64,000 bases of DNA from Chaetoceros tenuissimus (taxonomy: Eukaryota > Bacillariophyta > Thalassiosirophyceae > Chaetocerotales > Chaetocerotaceae), in the NCBI GenBank assembly GCA_021927905.1, contig BLLK01000069.1:930001-994000 (forward strand), read 5' to 3'. Made by a program: the position numbers and the translations under genes. Shown here one piece after another: positions 47,701 to 56,747 of this stretch (the first letter of the stretch is position 1; each line of letters opens with the position of its first letter). The notes beneath the pieces are model-generated. The model searched no databases. It worked only from the letters and a program-made list of their open reading frames with translations, and was not told the DNA's origin.

Positions 47701-47881
47701 CAAGCTCCAAAACTCACCACATTTACTGATATAGCAATGGAACTTTATCCTGGGGAGAATAATGCTGCTTTACAAGTCTAAAATTAATCGTTGAATAAGG
47801 GAATTATTATAAATATGTATCAAAATAAAATATCTAGCCACCTAGCTACTTTTATTGGGCCGGCCCATTATTTTCCATGCC
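44707..47881. mobile_element. 3.2-kb element with terminal inverted repeats, inserted in the zinc gene
   Basis: The ends match inversely for about 20 bp (AGGCATGGAAAATAATGGGC and its complement) and both contain the palindrome GGGCCGGCCC. The left end carries an extra partial copy of the repeat. Removing 44707-47881 rejoins the host gene in frame with no residue added. Target-site duplication is ambiguous: a CCWGG pentamer flanks both sides but with A on one side and T on the other. It contains one large gene on the plus strand. Confidence 0.88.
45019..47781 (+). CDS. Single 920-aa protein of the TIR element, candidate transposase
   Basis: The only long frame of the element. I start it at the ATG at 45019; the earlier ATG at 45003 is out of frame. 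The N-terminus is basic and helical, suitable for DNA binding (RRKEVEELC, RSLRKVEQHVREG). Acidic residues sit in blocks that could be an RNase H-fold catalytic core: FGTDDK (D386-D387) and RWTDGG (D551), followed about 150 residues later by Glu-rich helices (LEHFFELMTEFED). That D-D-E reading is inference. A coiled-coil segment (RRKKRTEELELQARERAE) lies near 760. No named transposase family is recognised. Confidence 0.6.
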   Translation: MVYNIKDKVRNDVAAITDLDGLEKDLKSLGEYINSVSEETRQEKFKPTKVGIQRIGEHVKGVIDLGLKRVTAIKSNLPNSSPSSGSGYAASRVISFEKKSSSPRKFLDKVFAQTATAKPAKQNCKKESRPKRKNTFISALSPKRRKEVEELCSQMDPEVVDTIIPAGVEKIQFSPPTFIRKISSIPQKLRAKSRNIMIAAGLVPVDDPRSLRKVEQHVREGKLPQPQWNSRGRPAFIDLDDFREALLAKQRENVGVALDDTDIESILLEHANKAMVKAGYKPLYDGVFSEKTNANYLRLAGVFDDGIVVNKTKTKNATRRKKENSGRSAAAFALSIASHLSPCKKDEEPKYVNATQGSRLLIELMKNHWKCEYLRPVKRGLLFGTDDKAVFVTADGETKKNSKKELPKVLFQIPEKVIDFSTHGYVSKYDPKPKFQAGQVMRMTFTMTADGTLAPLFAQALRLSEEELPKDKFENGLYLMPIKGMALSSGDARNDDNEGYILLCREGILEKDIHALYDEKVFKPLVNLKRLKLGCAVDDVPDSHRAIRWTDGGIPQLQAITAEEAMDYYRRYKIDQNKHGSGRTGLEATCDLDSLFRTISTDTRSGNYSDYIPADNLVENVKKALAEAKTAGVSLKSDSKKYIKFFAERFPSMVAKGWNAQTFPKGFKHNGLIDANMSLWPDVEKAFHTVKRVVPQEEWDLFLEHFFELMTEFEDKGMITEETFDRLGFAKDTNVVGEEEELTTQADHMQRTMMLTHKFQLERRKKRTEELELQARERAESNKASERSLVQDAILCIQTMAKLKWDIAILNNVTVEEANKLLQDFKMHAYYKPALFQSLNREDIEKESKLTKKLLLAYIFISEFEMYPENGRHGLSSFNRAALVTKAWDHVRLGQAPKLTTFTDIAMELYPGENNAALQV

Positions 47882-48451
47882 TGGATGATCGTTTATACGT
47901 TCTTTTCCACGCAATTTTTTGTTTTTTATATTCATGCTATGGGACCCGATTGGAAAGGGATAGTCACATAAAAGACAATATCTAGCCAATTTCTTACATT
48001 GGTTGCATTGCATAATAGCCCAATGATTCCATTTCTCTTCTTCAATTACAAATTCGTAATGTCCATTTCCAACACATCGTTCTTCGGACTGCCCTCTCCA
48101 CCCAGGACAAGGAATTTTTCTTTCATAATCAGTAACATGAATTGTAGTTTCTTGCTTTGTAGCAGGTGGTGGTTTCGCTTTTGGGTCAACCCCAGCTCCT
48201 TCAGCTACAGCTGTTGCAGCAAGGATTTCTTTGAATTCAGTGTTAAAGAAAGTTTCAAACTCTGTACCATCATAATTTTCCAATTCTAAATTCATTGCTT
48301 CCAACGTTTCCGCATCTATCACCATATCATCGTCGGTCTCTTCTTGGTTTGAATCAGAATTAGAATTATCCAATTTTTGAATCTTGGATGGTCGTTTCTT
48401 GTTGGAATCCTCTACAGTCCCATCTTCGTGAACTGATGGTGCCAATGCCAT

Positions 48452-48815
48452 TTTAATATATTAAACAAGTAACATGTGAAAAGGACAAAGATGTTGATTT
48501 ACTGCAAATGAAGAATTTTCCTTTAGAGATGAAAATCGAAGAGTTTCTTTTTTTGGTAAAGGAAAATGAGGAAGAAAAGAGAAGAATAGTAGTATCTCAT
48601 GGATGTGACAATGCTAGAAATTCAAGTCAAATTAGCTAAAATCTTCTTCGCTTCTGTCAATCTAATTTGGTATGGTTCCTATAGCTACGTAGTAGCAATT
48701 TTTTGCCACCAAGTGTAGCAGCGGAAATCTTTCTGTTTCAAAGACGCAGCATCAGAATCAAATCATCTTCCAACTTTCACAGTATCAGTCTATTCAATTC
48801 AATACATTTGTAATC
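48452..48815. promoter_or_regulatory. Divergent promoter region, zinc gene / ORF D
   Basis: The 364-bp interval between two head-to-head starts should hold both promoters. It is AT-rich; I see no specific box that I would defend. Confidence 0.4.
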
Positions 48816-50609
48816 ATGAGTCGTGTACTAGATGATATTTCCAATTCAAGTAGAAAGAGAAGCAAGACTGAGACGAGTGATGGAGGTCAAAGTAAAGATT
48901 TGTCGATGGACAGTAGTCATTCGTCTGTTGAGACCTTTCAAGACTCAACTTGGCGCACCTCTCCAACAACTTCATCATGCTCGAAGAAGTCAAAGATTGA
49001 GTCAAAGCTTCATTCTAGTGAAGCTTCACATGAATCGAACGAGGACTCTTATTCTAGCGACACCTCCTCATGCTCTGAATCCAGCCGAAAGCCTTCGAGA
49101 TCCAAGCCAAGAGTCAATGAAGTTTCCCAAGATCAGCCTATCGAATCTGATACAATTGCATTACTGCAAAGTCGACTGGCCAAACTACAAAATCAACTTG
49201 ATTCTGTAAACTCTAAACTCGAAACTGAGACAACAGCCAAACAGGATTCAGAGGCTCGTTTACAAGATGCTCTCAAAGAACTTGAAGAAATCAAAGAGTT
49301 GATTCAATACCCATATGAAATTGAGATGACCAACAATATCCAATACCAAAACTTTAGGGACCATAGTGGCGATTTAGAAGAACAGTTTCCTGACTATGCT
49401 TATCTCAAAGGACTGCCATCTCATTTCAAGACCCATCCCATTGGATACGATGGCAAATTCACGATGGATCGATTTGACTTTAAGACTTACCCTGTGAAGG
49501 TATCAAGTAAAAAATCATCTACGAAAACAACTTGTAAGAAGATTTCAGAACCGGTACACTTTGAAAGAGCAGGACCAATTCTCTACAACCTAGTCCAAGA
49601 ACATGGTGGACAAAATATAAAACTGGAAATCGAAGGTGTGAATGCAAAGGAAGAATTTCTAGATAGTGAATATCGTATGCTACATGTTTCAGAAAAGATA
49701 AAAATCTTTGGAGAAGAATTCACTGACATTGAAGGCATGAATATGATCCAAGCGTTCTTGGCAAAATCTAGATTGAAGCCGGATGAACTTTCACAAGGAG
49801 GATACACATGTGCATTGTCTGATGGTCTTGTTGTTGGGGATATTGATACATATAATCCGAACGGATTGCACAAGCTTGTCGCAGTACTGTTAATGAAGAA
49901 AAATCCAACAGCAGTCATTGAATACGACGAAGTACGCAAAAGGGCAAGAAAGGAAGCCCAAGATCTATTCCCAAATGAGGTTATTACCCAAAACAAAGCC
50001 CTTGGTAAACTGAAAATCAAGAATAAAAAACTTCATGACCAGTTTAGTCGAAAGTTGACTGACTTGAAGAACAAAGCAGACTCAGAAATTCTATATTGCT
50101 CAAGAGTCAATGTATGGGAAGATGTCAAACGTCCCAATGAACCAGGTAGAGTGACAATGTTTTTTTCTAGATACTTTACGTTCGAAGGAAAAGGTCAGTC
50201 ATGGTTACACGGTTTTATACTTTTCAAGTGCAATCCATGTTTTCTCTTCTATCTGATTCAGATATACGGAATTATACCGTGGATGCCATTAAAATACCCA
50301 GCTTATTTTTTGGTAAAGAACAAGAAGAAAAAAAATATGATAGACCTCATTTCCTCACGTATGCCGTTAGGTGGTGGTCCATACGAACGTACGCGATTGG
50401 AATGTGCAATGGAGTACAGATACGTTACAACTGATGGAAAGGAGAGAGTAGAAGTGAAACTTGTGAAGGAACTTTCCCATGCAGCAAAGGATTCAAAGAA
50501 GTCGGCAAAGAAGTCAGCAAAGAAGTCTGCAAAGAAGTCAAAGAATGCTACTAATCTTACCAATGAAGATGATAGTGATAGTGATGAAGATAGTGTATTT
50601 GATGCGTAA
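48816..50609 (+). CDS. Unrecognised Ser-rich coiled-coil protein (ORF D)
   Basis: 597 aa if read straight through. The first 120 residues are Ser-rich, followed by a coiled coil (LQSRLAKLQNQLDSVNSKLE), a globular middle without a recognised domain, and a C-terminal (KKSA)n tail with acidic end, typical of nuclear proteins. A stretch at 50194-50261 (GTCAGT...TTCAG) looks like a 68-bp intron and translates to a hydrophobic insertion if kept. Splicing it moves to a frame that stops at 50432-50434 and loses the Lys-rich tail. One of the two must be wrong, or there is a one-base error near 50365. Confidence 0.55.
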   Translation: MSRVLDDISNSSRKRSKTETSDGGQSKDLSMDSSHSSVETFQDSTWRTSPTTSSCSKKSKIESKLHSSEASHESNEDSYSSDTSSCSESSRKPSRSKPRVNEVSQDQPIESDTIALLQSRLAKLQNQLDSVNSKLETETTAKQDSEARLQDALKELEEIKELIQYPYEIEMTNNIQYQNFRDHSGDLEEQFPDYAYLKGLPSHFKTHPIGYDGKFTMDRFDFKTYPVKVSSKKSSTKTTCKKISEPVHFERAGPILYNLVQEHGGQNIKLEIEGVNAKEEFLDSEYRMLHVSEKIKIFGEEFTDIEGMNMIQAFLAKSRLKPDELSQGGYTCALSDGLVVGDIDTYNPNGLHKLVAVLLMKKNPTAVIEYDEVRKRARKEAQDLFPNEVITQNKALGKLKIKNKKLHDQFSRKLTDLKNKADSEILYCSRVNVWEDVKRPNEPGRVTMFFSRYFTFEGKGQSWLHGFILFKCNPCFLFYLIQIYGIIPWMPLKYPAYFLVKNKKKKNMIDLISSRMPLGGGPYERTRLECAMEYRYVTTDGKERVEVKLVKELSHAAKDSKKSAKKSAKKSAKKSKNATNLTNEDDSDSDEDSVFDA

Positions 50610-50694
50610 ATTAGTTTATATTATTATAGAGGTAAAATTTTTTATGGATTATGATAACCGCAGTTGACAATAACTTCAATTGCTCACAATTCGG

Positions 50695-51410
50695 CTATGC
50701 TAATTTGCCGGAGCTGTCTTCGGGTTCAATTTGAAGTACTCTCTTCTTGTCGTTTACAACAACATTGACAACTGGAGATCTAGAATCAATGTCGATTTCT
50801 TCTAGTTGAATAGTATGGGTTTCTTCTCCGTCAATACTTGTAACCTTGAGCGCATCCTCAAATCCTTGAACTTGACATGCTTTTCCAAATAATCCTCCAA
50901 GACATACAATAAAAGGATCAAATTCATCCACTTTCATAGGTGCTGGAGGTTTCTGAAGTACTTCACTACGAATCATATTGGCTACAACAGCCATTGCTAC
51001 TGTTTCAGCATATTCTTCACTAGACAAAGCTACGCCATGGAAACCTTCGGGATAGTGTGTTTGAATAAAGTTTGTAGGTGTATCACCAGCTACAAAGGAA
51101 TCATGACGAAGAACATCGGTCAAGAAGGATGTATTATTTCCTACTCCTGAAATTACATACCCATCAATAGCATTTTTCAAGGCGTCAATGGCACTATTTC
51201 GATCGGTGGAACTATGAGAGATAAGTTTGGAAATCATAGGGTCATAGTATTGAGAAATAATTCCACCAGGAGCAACTCCACTATCTATACGGATTGTACA
51301 ATCACCTTCAGTTCCTGCGATTGGTTCGATGTATTCATTCAGTGGACCTGTCGAAGGTAGAAACCCTCGTAGTGGATCTTCGGCGTAAATACGAGCCTCG
51401 ATGGCATATC
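50695..51410 (-). pseudogene. Truncated biotin carboxylase subunit (propionyl-CoA carboxylase alpha type)
   Basis: One exon-like piece of about 238 codons corresponds to the C-terminal part of the biotin carboxylase domain (YAIEARIYAEDP, SGVAPGG, YYDPMISKLI) and start of the linker domain as in PCCA. It begins at a splice acceptor-like AG at 51411-51412 with no upstream exon in the 80 bp before the next gene. It ends at TAG just after IEPEDSSGKLA, where PCCA would continue to the biotin-carrier domain. ATP-binding N-terminus and biotinyl lysine are missing, so it is not a functional enzyme here. Confidence 0.8.
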
Positions 51411-51491
51411 CTACGAAAGGTGAAATGAAAATATAAATGAGATTGTGTTCCGCTCACAAATTTTCTTCATAATTGCTTTTGCGAATAAGAT

Positions 51492-52417
51492 ATGCTATCA
51501 GAGTGTAACAATGTCTTTGAGTCAATTGAAGGTTCTTTGTCAAAAAGAATGGTAGCAATTAAAAAATATCAAGCCCTTCTCGCAATGATCCAGAATGATA
51601 AGAGAGCAAGTGAGGTCGTAATCGATGTGTTGCGCCATCTTGGAATTTGTTATTTAAACATCGGGAACTATGCAGCCGCAGGAGCAAATTTTGCATCTGC
51701 TTGGAGCCTTTGTTCTACTTCCACACAGAAAGATCTAAAGAAAGACATAGCGTATCAGATAGCCCAGTGCAAAGAAGAAGACGGGGACCTCGAAGGGGCA
51801 CTTGATTGGTATAAACTTGTTTGTGATAGCTTTGGAATGTTTTCAACATGCCTCGAAGGTGTACGGCGTATCGAGCGGAAGATGGGGAAGAATAGCGGGA
51901 TCTTCCCAAGACAACCAAAGATAAATACAAGAAAAGAAGAGAGTTTGGTGAATGAGTTTCAGGATATGCTCCCTACAAATGAGAAAAGATCTATTGCTGA
52001 AACCATGAAGCGATGTGATCATTGTTCAAGAGGTGGCATTAAACTTTTGCTTTGTAAGGGCTGTGCTAATGACCAGGAGGCTCCAAGTACAAATTATTGT
52101 AAGTATTCGCGTTTTCAAGAATGGTTCTGCGTTGCTCATAGTTCTAACTCAATCCAATCCAAATCTACCTCCTACTAGGCTCAAAAGAATGTCAGAAGTC
52201 TCACTGGAAAAATGTACACAAGTATACTTGTGCCTGTAGCAAAGCCAGATTGATCACTGGTCAGAAAGTAAAAGTTCATAGCTTAGACAAGAGTCCACAA
52301 TATAATGGGAAGGATGGAAAAATAGTGACGTACATGAAGGAAAAGGGGAGATTCAAAGTAGAAATTGAGAACAAGTTCTTGGCTTTGAAACCTCAGAACC
52401 TCAAGAAAATCGTGTAG
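51492..52417 (+). CDS. TPR-like protein with C-terminal MYND zinc finger
   Basis: Two exons (51492-52098, 52179-52417) give 281 aa. Helical repeats from about 30 to 130 look like TPRs (LRHLGICYLNIGNYAAAGANF). The MYND finger starts at C175 (CDHC) and is completed across the intron by YCSKECQKSHWKNVHKYTC, so the splice is required for a full zinc site. A C-terminal basic domain with GKDGKIV resembles a small SH3-like/KOW fold. MYND fingers bind proline-rich peptides. No SET domain is present. Confidence 0.8.
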
Positions 52418-52541
52418 AATACATAAATATACACAATGACATCTCTTGTATTTGCATGTAAAAATATTTAGAGTTAATCATATAAATCACAAATGAATAA
52501 GCAAGCCATCATTTCATAGAGAGGTTAACATCGAACGACCT

Positions 52542-54135
52542 TTAACAGCCAAAAGACTCAGAGTACTTTTCCCAAAATTGCTGGGTGCGACTGTAGAAAG
52601 TATCTTCACTTAGATTGGAATCGTATCTCTTGTAGCTACTTGATTGAGTATTTGCTCCGAGACTCTGACCATCCATTTCATCTTTGTCTTTTGTGATCCA
52701 TGATGAGGCACTGAATTTCAATCCAGTGATGGATTGACTAGCCCAGTCACTGAGTTTTGAGTACCAATCCACTCGTTTCTGAACTGAACTTCTAATTTCG
52801 CAACGTTTTGCATATCTGACGCTTTGCCTCATTAGATTTTGTCGTACTTCTGCTGCATCCACTTTTCTAGCATTGCTTCCAAATGATCTAGGTGCTGATT
52901 GAAATAAACGAGCTAATGTAGCATTTGTCATATTTCTCACGTGAGGAGTATTAAGGAGCCAATCCTTAACTTTTGCCTCCATCCTAGCAATGTTGTGAGG
53001 ATTGGTTTCAATTGCAGAGAAATCCTTCATGATTTCATTCGGGGCGATTCTATGAAAATGAAGATTATGATGAAGTAAGCGTGTAGTCTCAATGGTTTGT
53101 TGAATGAACTTTTCTTCGTAATCATTATAGCCCACATTCATGATCACACCAATTGGTCTACCTGGGTACAGCCTATGCGCTTCAGCAATTGCCAAAGACA
53201 GTGGACAATTTTGGAATATCCCACCATCTGCCATGGATCTCATCTTCCCATCCACTTCTGCACGAACTCTATCTACAAGCATTGGCGCTGCCCCTGTGGC
53301 TGCCATCGCTTCATAAATCTTCATGCTGCTTGTACTGTAAGCGAGAGGCTTGATCTTTCTCAAACTTTGAGGCTGTGGAGGATACTCATATGTTCTCGCA
53401 ATCAAGGGTTCCAAATCACGTTTATCTATGTCTCCAATCCTCTCTTCCTCGGCGGAATATTCATCCCTATCCTTGATAGCAGAAATTAATGTCATGGTTG
53501 GTATACAATGTGGTTGTAGCAATGGAATATCAAAAAATTCCTTGAGAACATCTTTCAATTGGGTACCCTCTTGTATCATGTCGTCACAACACAAAAGGTT
53601 CATTGGAGTAAGTTTTCTTAGACTATTTTCTGTAACATGATCCATCATGTCCCTTCCATGCAAGGCAACTCCTTCGGTATCATATCCTTTTCCATTGTAC
53701 AACGAGATGAAGTATGCATAAATTCCTCCAACACTGGTACCAGCTACAAGATCAAATTGACTAAATAAATCTTGCCCTTCCTTACAGTAGTGCTCCTGTA
53801 ATGCTTCAAAAATAGATATAGCACAATATCTAAAAAAGAAGGAATGAGAATAAAAAAAGTGCTGGAAAAACTACAATTATACAAAACACTCACCCTTTCA
53901 ATCCACCCCCATCTATGCACAAAATATTGATTGGCTCCGCAGATGGATCAATTTTATTCTCCTCATCATTACGAAAGTCATTATATCTATCTTCAAAATT
54001 TTCGACAATGTTTTGATGTCTACTTTCAAAGTTAATAAAGTTGCTTGTCCACATTTTGATGGACTGGAACTTTCGTGCTCGATCTACAAAGGTCTTTTCC
54101 TTCTTGATCTTTCGCTGTGGTAACTTTCTCGCCAT
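52542..54135 (-). CDS. Patatin-like phospholipase
   Basis: Two exons (54135-53894, 53829-52542) give 509 aa. The oxyanion loop is D75-G-G-G78, split close to the intron; the lipase elbow is G111-T-S113-V-G115; and the dyad aspartate is D282 (ADGG). These are the Ser-Asp dyad features of patatin/iPLA2 enzymes that cleave membrane phospholipids or galactolipids. The N-terminus is basic, with no clear signal peptide. It is divergent from the 5'-nucleotidase gene. Confidence 0.88.
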
Positions 54136-54731
54136 GGTAATGATGTGTTATCAATGGATACTGTGTAATATTAGTCTCGAAAATTTCATCCAAACAGCCA
54201 GGCGGAAATAGATTTTATGTACCACTTTTACAAGATGCATGGATGGACTCCTTCAATAGGGGTTCTGTTTTGAATGAAAATGAGAAGCCTAGATTCACAC
54301 TTTTACGAGAGTAGTTGTAAAAAAGGCTAGCTAGGTACCTAACCTTACTTGATAAAAGAAGAAGTAAAGCAAACCTTTGGATAAAAAAAATGTTCACTGT
54401 TCCAATCTTTATTGTTTCCCTTCTTCTTTGAACAAGGCCTAAGCACAAAGCATGAAGAGTCTGACAGTCTTCAAGAGAAAAATGAAAAGTGAGGGAAGAA
54501 TAGAGGTTAAATTAGCGTTAAAATGTCATGGAAATAATTATTGTTTCATTCTTTTCCTTCTTTTTTGTGATGACGTAAACTTGAAGTCAGCAAGTAATAG
54601 CAAATTCTGAGAAGAATCGAATCTTTAATCTCTTTTTTGATAACATCAAAACATGACATAGGAATAAGATAGGAAGCACACATCAATATCTATTTCATTC
54701 CAGATAAACAAACACATCAACATTGTCAGCT
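54136..54731. other. Intergenic, divergent promoters
   Basis: Upstream regions of the phospholipase and nucleotidase genes. I see no gene or striking repeat. Confidence 0.6.
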
Positions 54732-56552
54732 ATGATCAAGTCGAGAAGCTTCATCGTAGCGAGCTTACTTCTGCTTCAGCAAAATGCAAAGGAAGCAGCA
54801 GCATTCACTTCTACTCCTTATACAACTAGGTCACCAATCCAAAGCGTCACACACAAACATACCAAAGTAGTCCAACCTCTCCTTGTATCCATAGATCCAA
54901 TTGAAGAAGCAACTGGTACTTCCTCTCCGAGTACAAATGGAGAACTTTCAAATGCATTTACAACTTTACCACGTCATTCCATCAATCAAGATGTGAATGA
55001 CTCCCTTGAAAAGATTGAACAGACAGTGAGACGTCTTTATGATGAATCCGTAAATATTCGTAACGAAATTGAAGCCTCTTATGTATTTGAAGAAGATGTC
55101 GTTTCAGAGTCGGATCGAGTTTATGCCAATTCCTATGTTGATCTGGGTAAAGTTGAAATTGTAGGTTTTGATTACGATTATACTTTGGTGACTTATCGAA
55201 AAGAATTATTGAGGTTGATTTATGACATGGCTCTAAAGAGACTTGTGAATGATTTCCAATATCCAGATGAAATGCTTGAGGCGGATATGAAGTTTGATCC
55301 GAAATTTAGTGTGCGAGGGCTTGCTGTAGATAGAGAGACTGGATGGATTTGTCACTTGTCGTATACACACAAGGTGGCGGTTGCATATGAAGGTAGGAAG
55401 AAAGTAAGCAGAGAGCGGTTGATGAAGGAGTACACTGGAAAACGTGCATTGAAACCGACAGAAAGAAAAAAGAGATTGAAACCATTGAATGATTTGTTTA
55501 GTATGGCTGAGTGCTGCTTGATTGCAGATGCTGTTCAATTCTTCAAAGATCGAGATATTCCATTCTGCCCTAGGAATCTCGTGGTGGACATTCTCGGTGC
55601 CATTGGGTCTACCCATATAAGTGGAGATTTTCATAGACTTGTGGCAGCAAAGCCAGAAGTTTACTTTGAGGACAATCCTCACCTGAAGGAAGTGCTTCAA
55701 AAGCTCAAGGATAGTGGAAAACGCATGATTTTTGTCTCTAACTCTCCTTTCTGGTATGTTGATGCTGGAATGAAGTATGTGATTGGAGATCAATGGCAAA
55801 ACATGTGGGATGCAGTTGTTGTGTCGGCAGGTAAGCCTCGGTTTTACACTGAGACCACCAGGCCTTTCCGTGAAGTCAACAAAGAAACCAATAAAATGGA
55901 ATTCAAGAGAGTAAACAAAATTGAACAAGGAAGAGTTTACTCTGATGGATGTTTGACTGAGTTGACCAAGTGTCTAGATTGGTATTCTGCTGCTCAAACT
56001 GACAACGATATGGAAGATGAAGATTTGAAGATGAATGTGAGTGGAGGTGGCTCATTGACATCTCCAAACGTACTGTACATTGGAGACAGTCTCTTCGCAG
56101 ATCTTGTTGATGCTAAACGTGATTTTGGCTGGACAACTGCAGCAGTGACACCAGAAGTAATGTGGGAAAATGATTTTGCAGAAAAGGTTCAATTCACTAA
56201 TGCTCAAAATGTCATTGATTTGCTATTGCTGAATCTAAAGGAAGTGCAAGATGTCATGGGCAATGGTGTGCGAAGCAAAGAAGATATCGAAGTTATTACA
56301 AAGCTTGAAAGAATGGTCGCCATGTGGAGAGAACAGCAAAATACACTTCTTGGAAATCCATTCGGTAGTGTGTTTAGAGCAAAGTATCAGCCATCCTTAT
56401 TTGCTCATTCTTTGAGACGTTACTGTGATCTATACATGCCGAATATTAGTGCATTGAGACATTATTCTCCTCAGCACCGTTTCTATCCGGAAGATGCAAG
56501 GTTATTGAGCCATGAAATTCAAGCAACCAATCCTGATTGCTGGGATCTATAA
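54732..56552 (+). CDS. Plastid-targeted HAD 5'-nucleotidase (NT5DC-like)
   Basis: Intronless, 606 aa from the ATG at 54732. The N-terminus is a signal peptide (SFIVASLLLLQQ) followed by AAAFTST, which fits the diatom plastid signal ASAFAP with Phe after cleavage, so import into the complex plastid is likely. The HAD motif I is D147-Y-D149-Y-T151, and motif III/IV features such as VLYIGDSLFADL appear later. The family is the IMP/GMP-type 5'-nucleotidase domain containing (NT5DC2/3) group, whose substrates are poorly known. Length is typical. Confidence 0.85.
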   Translation: MIKSRSFIVASLLLLQQNAKEAAAFTSTPYTTRSPIQSVTHKHTKVVQPLLVSIDPIEEATGTSSPSTNGELSNAFTTLPRHSINQDVNDSLEKIEQTVRRLYDESVNIRNEIEASYVFEEDVVSESDRVYANSYVDLGKVEIVGFDYDYTLVTYRKELLRLIYDMALKRLVNDFQYPDEMLEADMKFDPKFSVRGLAVDRETGWICHLSYTHKVAVAYEGRKKVSRERLMKEYTGKRALKPTERKKRLKPLNDLFSMAECCLIADAVQFFKDRDIPFCPRNLVVDILGAIGSTHISGDFHRLVAAKPEVYFEDNPHLKEVLQKLKDSGKRMIFVSNSPFWYVDAGMKYVIGDQWQNMWDAVVVSAGKPRFYTETTRPFREVNKETNKMEFKRVNKIEQGRVYSDGCLTELTKCLDWYSAAQTDNDMEDEDLKMNVSGGGSLTSPNVLYIGDSLFADLVDAKRDFGWTTAAVTPEVMWENDFAEKVQFTNAQNVIDLLLLNLKEVQDVMGNGVRSKEDIEVITKLERMVAMWREQQNTLLGNPFGSVFRAKYQPSLFAHSLRRYCDLYMPNISALRHYSPQHRFYPEDARLLSHEIQATNPDCWDL

Positions 56553-56747
56553 TCTGAAAGAACCTTCCACTGATGATATAGTACGTATGTTACTTCCTTA
56601 GACATCAGAATTGAATATATTAGCACATAAGTTAAGAACATAATTGACAAATTATCTATTTTGCACTTTATCTATTTTCACAACAATTTTGTCGAGATTA
56701 GGGTCTAATCATTTGCTTCTACCGCGCTTCATATAGTATTGACATCA

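Larger units (their letters stand above)
44030..48451 (-). pseudogene. Zinc-rich protein gene split by a TIR element
   Basis: The minus-strand coding pieces are 48451-47882, 44706-44460 and 44400-44030. The first two are contiguous once the 3175-bp element between them (44707-47881) is removed, and a normal GT-AG intron joins the third. The total is 1188 nt, exactly 395 codons plus stop. The protein has an acidic N-terminus, then Cys pairs (CPGW...C, CNQCKKLARYCLLC), a basic stretch, a second Cys set (CENEACRNKF...CNLC) and a charged tail. It might bind nucleic acids; the function is unknown. With the insertion in place, the first part ends after about 199 codons. It shares a divergent promoter with the gene at 48816. 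Confidence 0.75.

Noticed and set aside
55233-55928. 231-aa frame antisense to the 5'-nucleotidase
   Set aside because: Shadow of a long intronless coding strand.
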